In this document: positions 8,528-17,746 of the stretch, piece by piece | Position numbering within the stretch: position 1 is the first letter of the stretch | Layout: each line of letters starts with the position of its first letter | Notes under the pieces: generated by a model | Told to the model about the DNA's origin: nothing | What the model saw: only the letters and a program-made list of their open reading frames with translations | Database searches by the model: none | Program-made: the position numbers and the translations under genes | NCBI RefSeq assembly: GCF_001418335.1 | Contig: NZ_LIPP01000071.1 | Coordinates: 72,104-136,103, forward strand | Length of the DNA stretch: 64,000 nucleotides | Direction of reading: 5' to 3' | Origin: Streptomyces aurantiacus | GTDB lineage: Bacteria > Actinomycetota > Actinomycetes > Streptomycetales > Streptomycetaceae

Positions 8528-9463
8528 ATGCACGCTCCCGAGCTGATCCGTATCGTCTCCCGCGACTCGCCCATGGCCCTGGCCCAGGTGGCACGCGTAC
8601 GCGCCGAACTGGCCGCGCTCCATCCCAGGACGCGCACCGAGGTCGTCCCCGTGAAGACGACCGGCGACAAGTGGCTGGGCGACCTCTCCCAGGTCGAGGG
8701 CAAGGGAGCGTTCACCAAGGAGGTCGACGCCGCACTGCTGGCCGGCGAGGCCGACCTGGCGGTGCACTGCGTCAAGGACGTGCCCGCCGACCGGCCGCTC
8801 CCGGCGGGCACCATGTTCGCCGCGTTCCTCAAGCGGGACGACATCCGTGACGCCCTCATCCACCCGGACGGGCTGTCCCTCGACGAGCTGCCGGCCGGTA
8901 CCCGGATCGGCACCTCCTCCGTGCGCCGCGTCGCACAGCTGGCCGCCTCCCGTCCGCACCTGAGGTGCGTGCCGTTCCGCGGCAACGCGAACCGGCGCCT
9001 GGAGAAGCTCGCGGCAGGCGAGGCGGACGCGCTGCTGCTCGCGGTCTCCGGTCTGGAGCGCATCGACCGCACCGACGTGATCACCGAGATCCTCTCCCCC
9101 GAGACGATGATGCCGCCGATCGGCGCGGGCATCCTCGCCCTCCAGTGCCGCGAGGGCGACACCACGGTCATCGACGCCGTCAGCGCGCTCGGCGACCCGG
9201 ACACCCACCGCGAGGCCACCGCGGAACGCATGTTCCTGCACGTCCTCCAAGGCCACTGCAACTCACCGATCGCCGGTTACGCCACAGCCGACCGCGGTGG
9301 CGAACTGTCCCTGCGCGCCTGCGTGTTCACCCCGGACGGCAAGACCCGGCTCAACGCTCACGAGTGGGCCGGCCGCCTCGACCCGGCCACCCTCGGCACC
9401 TCCGTGGCCGTCGCCCTGCTGCGCCAGGGCGCCCGCGACCTGATCGACGCCATCACCCACTGA
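8528..9463 (+). CDS. hemC: Hydroxymethylbilane synthase (porphobilinogen deaminase)
   Basis: Joins four porphobilinogen units into hydroxymethylbilane, an early step toward heme, siroheme and cobalamin. 311 aa from ATG 8528 (GTG 8519 is also possible; neither has a clear ribosome-binding site). Conserved features are the catalytic-Asp loop HCVKDVP, the substrate-binding [18 protein letters not shown], and the dipyrromethane-cofactor cysteine in [12 protein letters not shown]. It stands alone; Streptomyces normally carry hemC in a hemACDB-type cluster, so this is probably an extra copy. The changed residues (HS to HC in the Asp loop, GNVNTRL to GNANRRL) suggest divergence from the housekeeping enzyme. 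It may supply tetrapyrrole under special conditions. Confidence 0.92.
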   Translation: MHAPELIRIVSRDSPMALAQVARVRAELAALHPRTRTEVVPVKTTGDKWLGDLSQVEGKGAFTKEVDAALLAGEADLAVHCVKDVPADRPLPAGTMFAAFLKRDDIRDALIHPDGLSLDELPAGTRIGTSSVRRVAQLAASRPHLRCVPFRGNANRRLEKLAAGEADALLLAVSGLERIDRTDVITEILSPETMMPPIGAGILALQCREGDTTVIDAVSALGDPDTHREATAERMFLHVLQGHCNSPIAGYATADRGGELSLRACVFTPDGKTRLNAHEWAGRLDPATLGTSVAVALLRQGARDLIDAITH

Positions 9464-9509
9464 CCGGCCCGGCCCGCCGAAGGCGACCCTCCTCCTTCAA
9501 GATGCGATC

Positions 9510-9541
9510 ATTTGCCTAAAAACTTTAGGCAAATGCATAAT
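9510..9541 (+). promoter_or_regulatory. Perfect 11-bp-arm palindrome next to a -10 box, TetR operator
   Basis: ATTTGCCTAAA (9510-9520), a three-base centre, then the exact inverse (9524-9534). A CATAAT -10 candidate follows at 9536-9541, 26 bases before the start of the TetR gene at 9568. Its AT-rich base content stands out from its surroundings. Autoregulation of the TetR-esterase operon is the natural reading. Confidence 0.78.
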
Positions 9542-9567
9542 GGTTCCGACCGAACGGGAGGAACCTC

Positions 9568-10137
9568 ATGGTCCGCGTGGGACTGACGACGGAGCGCCTG
9601 GTCCAGGCCGGCGCGGAGCTGGCCGACGAGGTCGGCTTCGATCAGGTGACCGTGTCCGCGCTCGCCAGGCGGTTCGACGTCAAGGTCGCGAGTCTGTACT
9701 CGCACCTGAAGAACTCCCAGGACCTCAAGACCGGGATCGCGCTGCTCGCCCTGGAGGAGCTCGCCGACCGGGGAGCCGCCGCCCTGGCCGGACGAGCCGG
9801 CAAGGACGCCCTCATCGCCCTGGCGAACGTCTACCGCGACTACGCCGCCGAACATCCCGGCCGCTATGCCGCCGCCCAGCTCAGACTCACCCCGGAGGCG
9901 GCGGCCGCCAGCGCCGGGAGCAGGCACTCGCAGATGACGCGGGCCATCCTGCGGGGCTACGACCTGACGGAACCGGACCAGACACACGCGGTCCGGCTGC
10001 TCGGCAGCGTCTTCCACGGCTACGTCAGCCTGGAGCTGGCCGGCGGGTTCAGCCACAGCGCCCCCGACTCCCAGGAGACCTGGACCCGGATCCTGGACGG
10101 CCTCGACGCCCTCCTGCGGAACTGGCCCGCCCCATAA
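9568..10137 (+). CDS. TetR-family repressor (WHG-type C-terminal domain)
   Basis: 189 aa. The N-terminal HTH spans about residues 8-50 (TVSALARRFDVKVASLYSHL), followed by an all-helical ligand domain that includes a conserved FHGYVSLELAGGF segment typical of the TetR_C_33/WHG group. ATG 9568 has GGAGG with a good spacer. It probably binds the palindrome at 9510-9534 and so represses itself and the SGNH hydrolase 50 bp downstream, which is read in the same direction. The inducer is not evident; an ester or acylated sugar handled by the hydrolase would be a fair guess. Confidence 0.92.
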   Translation: MVRVGLTTERLVQAGAELADEVGFDQVTVSALARRFDVKVASLYSHLKNSQDLKTGIALLALEELADRGAAALAGRAGKDALIALANVYRDYAAEHPGRYAAAQLRLTPEAAAASAGSRHSQMTRAILRGYDLTEPDQTHAVRLLGSVFHGYVSLELAGGFSHSAPDSQETWTRILDGLDALLRNWPAP

Positions 10138-10187
10138 GGCGCCGGCCAGGCGGTCCCCCGAACACACCGAACGACAAGGCCGAAGCC

Positions 10188-11414
10188 ATGCACACCGAAA
10201 CCCCGCACACCGAGGACGACTGGATCACCACCCCCATCACCGCGGACCTCCTGCGCGGCGCCCTCGACCTGGAGCGCACCGAGCACGGCGTACTGCCGCA
10301 CCGGCTGCCCGCCTGGGTCCGCGCCCAGTACGCCGACGGGCAACTGGCCATGGCCGAGTCCCAGCCGTCGGGCGTACGGCTGGTCTTCCGCACCCGGGCC
10401 ACCACCGTGGAACTGGACACGCTGCCCACCAAGCGGATCTACGTCGGGGCCCCGCCCCGCCCGGACGGCCTGTACGAACTGCTCGTCGACGGGGTTCCTG
10501 CCGGCCGGGGCAGTGTGCGGGGCGGCAGGACGCTGACCATCGACATGACCGCCGGGAGCGCCGAGCTGCGGACCGGTCCCGCCGGCACCGTCCGCTTCAC
10601 CGGGCTGCCCGACGGCGGCGAGGACGGCAAGGACGTCGAGATCTGGCTGCCGCACAACGAGACCACCGAACTCGTCGCCCTGCGCACCGACGCCCCGGTC
10701 GAGCCCGCCCCCGACCAGGGGCGCAGGGTGTGGCTGCACCACGGCAGTTCCATCAGCCAGGGCTCGGACGCCGCTGGGCCGACCGCCATCTGGCCCGCCC
10801 TCGCCGCCTCCCTCGGCGGCGTGGAGCTGATCAACCTGGGCCTGGGCGGCAGCGCTCTGCTCGACCCGTTCACCGCCCGCGCCCTCCGGGACACCCCGGC
10901 CGACCTGATCAGCGTCAAGATCGGCATCAACCTGGTCAACGCCGATGTGATGCGCCTGCGCGCGTTCACCCCCGCCGTCCACGGCTTCCTCGACACCATC
11001 AGGGATGGCCGTCCCGACACACCGCTCCTGGTCGTCTCACCGATCCTGTGCCCCATCCACGAGGACACACCCGGCCCGAGCGCCCCGGACCTCACCAACC
11101 TCACCGACGGGCAACTGCGGTTCGTGGCCATGGGCGATCCGGCGGAGAAGGCGGCCGGGAAGCTGACTCTGCGCGTCATCCGCGACGAGCTGTCCCGGAT
11201 CGTGGCGCAGCGGTCGAAAGAGGACCCGAACCTGCACCACCTCGACGGCCTCGGCCTGTACGGCGAGGCCGACTTCGCCGAGCTGCCGCTGCCCGACGCG
11301 CTCCACCCAGACACGGCCACCCACCGCCGCATCGGCGAACGTTTCGCCGCACAGGTCTTCGCCGCCGGCGGAGCCTTCGCGCCGCGGAGCGTCACTCAGC
11401 CGCCGCCCCGCTGA
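10188..11414 (+). CDS. SGNH/GDSL-family esterase with N-terminal beta domain
   Basis: 408 aa. Residues about 1-170 form a beta-rich domain of the type found before SGNH esterases (carbohydrate-esterase-like). The SGNH domain follows: block I HHGSSISQGSD (nucleophile Ser about 187), LGLGGSALLDPF (block II Gly), KIGINLVNAD (block III Asn), and PDALHPD near the C-terminus carrying the Asp-His pair. There is no signal peptide, so it is cytoplasmic. It is the second gene of the TetR operon, and its last 19 bases overlap the convergent HATPase gene at 11396. Substrate unknown: perhaps acetylated sugars or another small ester. Confidence 0.88.
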   Translation: MHTETPHTEDDWITTPITADLLRGALDLERTEHGVLPHRLPAWVRAQYADGQLAMAESQPSGVRLVFRTRATTVELDTLPTKRIYVGAPPRPDGLYELLVDGVPAGRGSVRGGRTLTIDMTAGSAELRTGPAGTVRFTGLPDGGEDGKDVEIWLPHNETTELVALRTDAPVEPAPDQGRRVWLHHGSSISQGSDAAGPTAIWPALAASLGGVELINLGLGGSALLDPFTARALRDTPADLISVKIGINLVNADVMRLRAFTPAVHGFLDTIRDGRPDTPLLVVSPILCPIHEDTPGPSAPDLTNLTDGQLRFVAMGDPAEKAAGKLTLRVIRDELSRIVAQRSKEDPNLHHLDGLGLYGEADFAELPLPDALHPDTATHRRIGERFAAQVFAAGGAFAPRSVTQPPPR

Positions 11415-11905
11415 TCGGCTCCGGTCGGGCGGAAGCAGGCCGTCACCATCTTGCCGTGGCGCTGACAGCGCATCCCCCACTCGTCGGCGAGCATCCGTAC
11501 GATCCCCACCCCTCGGCCGGACATCTCGCCGGCCCCCGGGTCCCGTTGCCGCGGCAGCGTGGGGTCCTCGTCGTGGACGCACACATGGAGGCAGTCGCCG
11601 TCCCAGGTCAGTACCAGGTGCGCGTCACTGCGCGCATGGACGTGGGCGTTGGTCAGCAGCTCCGACACGGTCAGGACGACGGCGTCCACCGTGTCCGGCT
11701 CGGCCGCGGTCCATGGCAGGGACTCCAGGTGCTCGCGTGTCCACTCCCGCCCCGCGCGCACACCGCCCGCCACCGGGAACGAATGCGCCCAGCCCATCGC
11801 CCTGACCCCCACCGACCTGCTCCCGTCCCTGTCGTCCGTACGTTCGTACTCCCGCCGTACCCCCGTGTCACGAACCGGGTACCCGTCGGGCACGTACACA
11901 GGCAT
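11396..11905 (-). CDS. Second stand-alone HATPase (anti-sigma-like) regulatory protein
   Basis: 169 aa HATPase_c_2 protein with LTVSELLTNAHVHA (N-box), CVHDEDPTLP and GRGVGIVRMLADEWG motifs. The first 35 residues are poorly conserved and charged; ATG 11905 lacks a clear ribosome-binding site, and ATG 11797 (MGWAHSFP) would give a compact 133-aa domain protein. The stop overlaps the convergent esterase by 19 bp, so the two mRNAs have complementary 3' ends. This is probably a kinase/anti-sigma-type switch protein with unknown partner. It is not closely similar to the one at 6925. Confidence 0.85.
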   Translation of the reverse strand: MPVYVPDGYPVRDTGVRREYERTDDRDGSRSVGVRAMGWAHSFPVAGGVRAGREWTREHLESLPWTAAEPDTVDAVVLTVSELLTNAHVHARSDAHLVLTWDGDCLHVCVHDEDPTLPRQRDPGAGEMSGRGVGIVRMLADEWGMRCQRHGKMVTACFRPTGADQRGGG

Positions 11906-11923
11906 TTCGCCGTACTTCGGCGT

Positions 11924-12586
11924 TCAGCCGTCCGACGGGGTGGCGCGGATGGCGGCGATGTCGAACTGGAGGCGGACCTTGTCACTCACCATGGCGCCGC
12001 CCTCGGCCAGCCTGGTGTTGTACGTCAGGCCCCACTCGGAGCGGTTGATGGTGGTGGTGCCGTCGAAGCCGACGCGCTCGTAGCCGAACGGGTCGGTGAC
12101 ATAGCCGATGTACGTCAGATCGAGGACGACGGGACGCGTCCGGTTCTTGATGGTGAGGTCGCCGGTCATCCGGTAGAGATCCCTGTCCGCGAGCCGCACG
12201 GCGGTACTGAGGAATCGCATGTGCGGGTACGCGGCGGAGTCCAGGAAGTCACGGCCCGCCACGTGGCTGTCGCGCTGGTCCACGCCCGTCTCGACGCTGG
12301 CGGTGGACAGCAGGATCTCGGCCCCCGAGCGGGACGGGTCGCGGCCGTCGAAGTAGAGGCGGCTGCGGTAGTCCGTGAACGCGCCCCGCACCGTCGTGAC
12401 CATGGCATGCCGGACGGAGAAGCCGATCCTGCTGTGCGCGGGATCGATGACCCAGTTCCCGGTCAGCGTTCTCAGGTCGGGTTCGGACCGGCCGCCGTGG
12501 GGGACATCGGGCGGGCCGGCGGGCCGTTCCGGTTCGACGAGTGTGGTCGAGCGGCGGGGAGAAGCACCTCGATTAAAAAGATTCAT
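11924..12586 (-). CDS. YceI-family lipid-binding protein
   Basis: 220 aa. After a variable, proline-rich N-terminal 40 residues comes the YceI beta-barrel: GNWVIDPAHSRIGFSVRHAM, then GAFTDYRSRLYFDG, HMRFLSTAVRL, MTGDLTIKNRTRPV and NRSEWGLTYNTRL. Members form lipocalin-like barrels that hold a polyisoprenoid or fatty-acid-like ligand. There is no signal peptide, so it is probably cytoplasmic, as is common in actinomycetes. It begins at ATG 12586 and lies 18 bp upstream of the HATPase gene on the same strand, so the two may be co-transcribed. Confidence 0.9.
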   Translation of the reverse strand: MNLFNRGASPRRSTTLVEPERPAGPPDVPHGGRSEPDLRTLTGNWVIDPAHSRIGFSVRHAMVTTVRGAFTDYRSRLYFDGRDPSRSGAEILLSTASVETGVDQRDSHVAGRDFLDSAAYPHMRFLSTAVRLADRDLYRMTGDLTIKNRTRPVVLDLTYIGYVTDPFGYERVGFDGTTTINRSEWGLTYNTRLAEGGAMVSDKVRLQFDIAAIRATPSDG

Positions 12587-12890
12587 GACTCACCTAGCTA
12601 TTACGCAATAGATGTTTCCGCAAAGCCGAACCAAGATCCACGAGTTTACCGGATTCATACCCGGCAACTGGCCGACGACCCCCACCCGGCCAATGGGCCA
12701 CAGAATCCACACACCCGTTACCGAGCCCCCAGAAGGCACTGAGTGCCTGGCCTGAGCCACCGGCACCGAACGCCTCAAAACGACATGAATTCCACGCACA
12801 GAAAGGGGCAATATGCGCTGGGCGCCAGAATTGCGCCGATCACGGAAATGCGGTGAAGTCGTGACGGCACGGCACTGCGTGGCAGCGCCG
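12587..12890. other. Gene-free stretch upstream of yceI-like gene
   Basis: About 304 bp between the start of the YceI gene and the stop of the next minus-strand gene. The part nearest YceI (12590-12660) is clearly AT-richer than its surroundings and should carry its promoter, but I cannot assign -10/-35 boxes. No convincing ORF or hairpin was seen. Confidence 0.5.
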
Positions 12891-14447
12891 TCAGTAACCG
12901 AAGCTCGTCGTGTAGGCGCACTCGGTGTAGATGTAGCCGGACGACAGTTTGGCGGTGTCCGATGCCGGGGTCTTTCCGAGCCCGCTCTTGGATTTGTGCA
13001 CGAAGTACGTCGTCCCGGCGGGCAGCCGGATGGTCCGCTGCGGGTAGTTCTTGCCGCTGTCGCTGCACGGTTCGAAGTTCAGCCCCACCGTGCTGGCGAG
13101 CGAGTAGGAGGTGCAGCTGCCGCAGCCCTTGAGAGTGAAGCTGCCCGTCACCGGTCCCGTGTACAGCACCGTGATGTCGTCGGGGCTGTCGTTCTTGACG
13201 GTGACGGAGATGCCGCCGCCGGATGCCGTGGTCGGCAGACGCTTGCCCGCGGCGGGCACGGTCTGGGCGACCTCGGCGGCAATGGCGATCTTCTTGGCGC
13301 GGGCCCGGTTCTTGTGCCGCTCGTTGTTCTTGACGAAGTCGTTCATGGTGGTGACGGCTTCGGCGAAGCTCTTGTCCTTGTACTGGTCCACCCCGCAGGC
13401 GTACGTACCCGAGGCCGCGCTCCTGTCCGCCCGGTCGGCGTCCTTGCCGAGGGCCTCGCCCAGACCGGCGCGCTCTCCCGGCAGCCCGGCGACCTGGGTG
13501 TTGAGGGTCTCCAGTCGCTCGACGGCCGCGCAGGGGTCGTCTCCGCCCACGGCCTTCACGGCCTTGTCGACCGCCGTCCTGACCGACGGTTCCACCTTCG
13601 CGCTCTGGTCGGACCGCGGGAAGGTCGACAGGAGCTCGCCGTAGTGCGTGGTCCACTCTCCGGCTCCGCCGGACAGCGACTGCGCGCCGCACTCGTAGAG
13701 CGAGGTGGCCAGCCGGTCGTCGGGCCAGGTCGCCAGCGTGCCGAGTTCCTCCTCGCCCATGGTGCGCGGGACCGTGCGGAGGTACTTCAGGGGCTCCACG
13801 GCGTCGCAGTAGTTCTGCTGCTCGTAGGCGGAACCTACGGTGGTGTAGTACGACGTGAGCCGGTCGGGGACCCGGTCGGCCGCCCGCGAGCCGGGGTGAT
13901 CGCTGCGGAGATCGCGGTAGGCGGTCAGGGCCCGGCGGTAGTCGGGCTCCGCCGTCGGGAACGACTGCTTGCCGGCCGTCCGGACCAATGTGTCCGCGCG
14001 CTCAAGGCGGTCCAGGAGCATCTGCTCGGTGGCTTCGTCGCGCGCGCCGTCGTACAGGGCGACGCCTCCGGCGGGCACGGCCAGGAGCACGATTCCGAGG
14101 ACGACGGCGAGCCAGGCCGTCGGCGGCCATGTCAGCCGGGTCCGCAGCCCCACGAGCGCGCCGTGGACGGCCGCGAGGCCGAGGAGGACGAGGTAGGCGA
14201 CGAGGGCCCCGGTGGAGACTCCGTCCGGGTCGGCGGGCAGGGCCACCAGGAGCAGCACCGCCGTCGCGACCCAGCACGCCGCCATCAGCCACCAGCGGCG
14301 CGTCAGCGCGTAGCCGAGGCCGAGCCCGCTGAGGTTCAGCAGCGCGACCCCGGCCGCTCTCCCGCCGTCCGCGGGTGCGGGCGGCGGCGCGGCCGGCATC
14401 GGCGGTATGACGAACCCGTCACGGAAGTCATTGTGGTCCCAGGACAT
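12891..14447 (-). CDS. Membrane-anchored protein with helical repeats, function unknown
   Basis: 518 aa from ATG 14447 (GGGGGAG with a five-base spacer; an upstream in-frame start is weaker). A proline-rich N-terminus is followed by about four membrane helices (residues 38-150: LLNLSGLGLGYAL, WWLMAACWVATAVLLLVAL, ALVAYLVLLGLAAVHGAL, WLAVVLGIVLLAVPAG). A long, extracytoplasmic helical region with TPR-like character (about 160-400) and a C-terminal beta-rich domain (400-518) follow. The last part has a CGSCTSYSLA cysteine pair and a FEPC cysteine. It may be a cell-envelope stress or assembly factor; I do not recognise a named family. Confidence 0.8.
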   Translation of the reverse strand: MSWDHNDFRDGFVIPPMPAAPPPAPADGGRAAGVALLNLSGLGLGYALTRRWWLMAACWVATAVLLLVALPADPDGVSTGALVAYLVLLGLAAVHGALVGLRTRLTWPPTAWLAVVLGIVLLAVPAGGVALYDGARDEATEQMLLDRLERADTLVRTAGKQSFPTAEPDYRRALTAYRDLRSDHPGSRAADRVPDRLTSYYTTVGSAYEQQNYCDAVEPLKYLRTVPRTMGEEELGTLATWPDDRLATSLYECGAQSLSGGAGEWTTHYGELLSTFPRSDQSAKVEPSVRTAVDKAVKAVGGDDPCAAVERLETLNTQVAGLPGERAGLGEALGKDADRADRSAASGTYACGVDQYKDKSFAEAVTTMNDFVKNNERHKNRARAKKIAIAAEVAQTVPAAGKRLPTTASGGGISVTVKNDSPDDITVLYTGPVTGSFTLKGCGSCTSYSLASTVGLNFEPCSDSGKNYPQRTIRLPAGTTYFVHKSKSGLGKTPASDTAKLSSGYIYTECAYTTSFGY

Positions 14448-14586
14448 GACGGCTCCCCCAGTCAATCACGCCCGAAGTTCTATGACTTGTCAGCGTACGG
14501 TCAGCCGTTCGGGGGCGGCAAGGGGATACGCCATTCTCTCGGTTGCCGGCGGGCCTCGGCACCGACCACTGCCAACACCGGTCCGG

Positions 14587-16296
14587 TCAGCAACAGTTGC
14601 CGTCAGCGGCCCCGGCCGTGCCGGGAACGGCGCCGGAAACCGCATCAGGGCGCAGCCGGCAGAAGCACGACGCCTCGATCGGTACGTCCGCCACGGCGGC
14701 GGCGATCTTCAGCTGCTGGGCCACGATCTCCGCCTCCCCCGTCCTGCCCAGCCGGACGAGGCACTCGTGGAACCCGTGCAGGGCCCAGACGTTGCCGGGA
14801 TGGTGCGAGGCGCGGGGAAGCGAGTCGTCGAGCCCCAGATCGGCGCGGTAGACCGCTTCCGCCTCGGCGACGCGACCCTGTTCGAGAAGCAGGGCGCCGT
14901 ACGCGTGCCGGGTGGGCTGCATCCATCCCCAGGGCTCGTCGTAGGGAAGGCTGTCGTCCAGTTCGACCGACCGTTCCAGGGCGGCGAAGGCGGCCTCGTG
15001 ATCGCCCTTGCGGTACTCCAGTTCGCCGTCGAGCATCGCCGACGCGACCGCGAGGATGTCGGCGCAGGTGTTGTTGAACAGCATCCGGGTCTCCGGGACC
15101 CGGGTGACCGCCTCCCTGAACAGCGCGCGCTCGCTCTCGGCCTCGGCGATCCTGCCGGTGGCCGAGTACGCGACGCCGCGGGCGTAGTGGAGCATCGCGG
15201 TCGTCACGCGGTACAGCCGCGGATCGGCGGGCGGGGCCAGCCGCAGGATGTCGGCCCAGCGGCCGAACCGGATCAGGACGTGGACCCGCATGGCGAGGAA
15301 GCCTTCGAGCCAGTCCGCCATGGGCGGGCTCTCGACCCGCAGCAGTTCCTCCGGGACGGACGCCTCAAGCCGGGCGGCGGTCTCCAGGGCGGTCCTCGAC
15401 TGTCCGAGGAACATCGCGCCGTAGATCCTGAAGTGGTAGTTGTGCGTCCGGTACAGCGTGTAGAAGTTCATCGCCCCGGACCGCGCGAGGTACTTCTCGT
15501 CGGCGGCGATCGCCGCGCCGTTGTCGGCCACGACGCGCCGGTAGTCGCCGCAGAGCACGTCCAGGTGCGTGGGCATGTGCTGGAGATGGCCGGCGTCGGG
15601 GACCAAGCCGCGCAGCCGGTCCGCGGCGGGCAGCGCGGTCTCGGGGACCGGGGACATCTCCATCAGGTGGATGTACATATGCAGCAGCCCCGGGTGCCGT
15701 GCCCCGGCCTCGCCGGCGATCGCCCGCTCCAGGACCGCCCTGGCCACCGCGGTACGCGCGCCGTCGGCCGGCTCACCCGTGCGCAGGTCCCACAGCGCCC
15801 AGGGGGTGAGGTTCATCAGCGCGTCGGCGTAGAGCGTGGCCACGTCCAGGTCGTCCGGGGCGAGTTCGTACACGGCGCGCATGCTGTCGGCGTACGCCTC
15901 GTTCCACACCGAGCAGTCCTCGACGGCCTTCGCCTGCGGATAGCGGGCACGCAGCGCACCGATCAGGGCCTGCTCGACGGGGGTGGCGCCGGCCGCCTTC
16001 CGCTGCGCGAGCTCCACGGCGGCGTGCGTGCGGTCGACGGTACGGGCCAGGTCCTCGCCGTCGAAGAACTCCCAGGGTTTGTTGTAGTTCGGGCCGAGGG
16101 CGTAGGCGATACCCCAGTGGGCCATGGCGCAGTCGGGGTCCGCCGCCGCGGCGGCCTCGAAGCAGGCGACGGCCTCCTCGTGATGGAAGGCGTACGACCA
16201 GACCAGGCCGCGGTCGAACCAGAGCTGGGCCCGGGGGGACGACGTCGTCACGGTGCGACCGTGCGTGCCGAGGTCGTAGTAGTCCGCGTGGTCCAT
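14587..16296 (-). CDS. Tetratricopeptide-repeat protein
   Basis: 569 aa from ATG 16296, preceded by AGGAG. The longer open frame upstream has no support. Repeated helical pairs are visible, for example LVWSYAFHHEEAVACFEAAA with MAHWGIAYALGPNYNKPWEF, and further TPR units around LEYRKGDHEAAFAALERSV and GALLLEQGRVAEAEAVYRAD. A conserved central HMYIHLMEMSP segment is characteristic of this widespread bacterial family, whose function is unknown. The last residues carry CFCRLRP and end DGNCC, an unusual cysteine-rich tail that could bind metal or form disulfides. It is cytoplasmic by sequence and divergent from the cutinase gene. Confidence 0.85.
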   Translation of the reverse strand: MDHADYYDLGTHGRTVTTSSPRAQLWFDRGLVWSYAFHHEEAVACFEAAAAADPDCAMAHWGIAYALGPNYNKPWEFFDGEDLARTVDRTHAAVELAQRKAAGATPVEQALIGALRARYPQAKAVEDCSVWNEAYADSMRAVYELAPDDLDVATLYADALMNLTPWALWDLRTGEPADGARTAVARAVLERAIAGEAGARHPGLLHMYIHLMEMSPVPETALPAADRLRGLVPDAGHLQHMPTHLDVLCGDYRRVVADNGAAIAADEKYLARSGAMNFYTLYRTHNYHFRIYGAMFLGQSRTALETAARLEASVPEELLRVESPPMADWLEGFLAMRVHVLIRFGRWADILRLAPPADPRLYRVTTAMLHYARGVAYSATGRIAEAESERALFREAVTRVPETRMLFNNTCADILAVASAMLDGELEYRKGDHEAAFAALERSVELDDSLPYDEPWGWMQPTRHAYGALLLEQGRVAEAEAVYRADLGLDDSLPRASHHPGNVWALHGFHECLVRLGRTGEAEIVAQQLKIAAAVADVPIEASCFCRLRPDAVSGAVPGTAGAADGNCC

Positions 16297-16693
16297 TCGC
16301 CGCTCCTGCACGTGTATGGCCGGCGGGGGCGAACCGCCGGCCTGCCCGACCGGGCATCCCGTCGCGTCGACCCGCCCCGCACACCCGGCGCCTCGATTCC
16401 CTCCGGGGCCAACGCCCTTGGCGGGTTTGCGGCTCCGAGCGTAGAGGTGATGCGCGCGCAGGTGTCCCGCGTTCACCTCTTCAGGGCATCCGCTCCATGC
16501 GGTTGACGAACGCCCGGCGGTGCTCGCGGACGACCGGTGATATCGCCGATGGCCGCACCCCGTCCATGGGCCGACAGTGGCATGGCCGGCCACCGGTCGG
16601 CGCCGTCGGCAGAGCTTCCGGACGTGGCACTCGGATCCTCCGTATGCCGCGTCCGGTCCGGCGGTACGTCATGACCGAGAGGACGACTTCGTC
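16297..16693. other. Divergent intergenic region, TPR gene / cutinase gene
   Basis: 397 bp between two divergent genes. It should hold both promoters. I find no strong inverted repeat, no clear -35/-10 pair and no believable ORF. The cutinase frame is open back to 16577, but those residues (Arg-rich, no signal peptide first) do not look like protein. Confidence 0.45.
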
Positions 16694-17665
16694 GTGCAGC
16701 AGCACTCGCAGAACAGCTCGCTCATCGCCGGGACGGTCCCACCCGAGTCCGCCGGCCATCGCCCGCGCCGCCGCGATGGGCGCGGTGGGTGGGCCGCGAA
16801 GCGGATCACCGGCGCCCTCGCGGCGCTCACCACCGTCGTGGGCCTCAGCTCGCTGGCGAGTCCCGGGGCACATGCCGCGGACAACCCCTACGAGCGCGGC
16901 CCCGCCCCCACCACGTCCAGCATCGAGGCGGCCCGCGGTTCCTACAGCGTGTCCCAGACGACCGTCTCGTCGCTGGCGGTCACCGGTTTCGGCGGCGGCA
17001 CCGTCTACTACCCGACGAGCACCGCCGACGGGACGTTCGGCGCCGTGGTGATCTCGCCCGGGTACACCGGCACCCAGTCCTCCATCTCGTGGCTGGGCGC
17101 ACGGCTGGCGTCCCAGGGATTCGCCGTCTTCACCATCGACACCCTGACGACCCTGGACCAGCCCGACTCGCGCGGCCGGCAACTGCTGGCGGCGCTGGAC
17201 TACCTCACCGAGCGCAGCAGCGTACGCACCCGGGTCGACGGCAGCCGGCTCGCGGTGATGGGGCACTCGATGGGCGGCGGCGGCAGTCTGGAGGCCGCGA
17301 AGAGCCGCCCGTCCCTCCAGGCGGCGATTCCGCTGACTCCCTGGAACACCGACAAGTCCTGGCCCGAGGTCAGCACACCCACCCTGATCGTCGGAGCGGA
17401 CGGCGACACGATCGCGCCCGTCGCCTCGCACGCCGAGCCGTTCTACGGAAGCCTGCCGTCGTCCACCGACAAGGCCTACCTGGAACTCAACAACGCGACG
17501 CACTTCACGCCGAACTCGTCCGACACGACGATCGCGAAGTACAGCATTTCGTGGCTCAAGCGGTTCGTGGACAACGACACCCGCTACGAGCAGTTCCTCT
17601 GCCCGCTGCCGCGGCCGAGCCTGACCATCGAGGAGTACCGGGGCAACTGCCCCCACACCTCGTGA
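16694..17665 (+). CDS. Secreted cutinase / polyester hydrolase (PET-hydrolase-like)
   Basis: Extracellular serine esterase of the actinomycete cutinase (lipase class III) family, 323 aa. GTG 16694 is chosen because a basic N-terminus and a hydrophobic signal ([19 protein letters not shown], cut near [12 protein letters not shown]) follow. The mature enzyme is about 260 aa. It carries oxyanion SPGYTGTQ, nucleophile [13 protein letters not shown], acid [16 protein letters not shown], His NATHFTPN, and a C-terminal disulfide pair (QFLCPLP, GNCPH). The block [16 protein letters not shown] supplies the substrate-cleft tryptophan. These motifs are nearly those of Thermobifida cutinases that hydrolyse PET. 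The natural substrate is probably cutin or suberin. It is followed by a strong terminator. Confidence 0.93.
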   Translation: MQQHSQNSSLIAGTVPPESAGHRPRRRDGRGGWAAKRITGALAALTTVVGLSSLASPGAHAADNPYERGPAPTTSSIEAARGSYSVSQTTVSSLAVTGFGGGTVYYPTSTADGTFGAVVISPGYTGTQSSISWLGARLASQGFAVFTIDTLTTLDQPDSRGRQLLAALDYLTERSSVRTRVDGSRLAVMGHSMGGGGSLEAAKSRPSLQAAIPLTPWNTDKSWPEVSTPTLIVGADGDTIAPVASHAEPFYGSLPSSTDKAYLELNNATHFTPNSSDTTIAKYSISWLKRFVDNDTRYEQFLCPLPRPSLTIEEYRGNCPHTS

Positions 17666-17707
17666 GGTCTGTGTGAGGTCTTCGTGAGGCCGGCACCCCA
17701 GGAGCAG

Positions 17708-17746
17708 CCGGTGGGCGGGCGCGTGGGGAACGCGGCCGCCCACCGG
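17708..17746 (+). terminator. Terminator of the cutinase gene
   Basis: A 16-bp stem (17708-17723 with 17731-17746, one mismatch) and seven-base loop lie 42 bp after the cutinase stop. The stem is very GC-rich with no T-run, as is common in Streptomyces. Confidence 0.75.

Noticed and set aside
16577-16693. Longer cutinase with 39 extra N-terminal residues
   Set aside because: It would place charged, Arg-rich residues before the signal peptide; GTG 16694 gives normal export layout.
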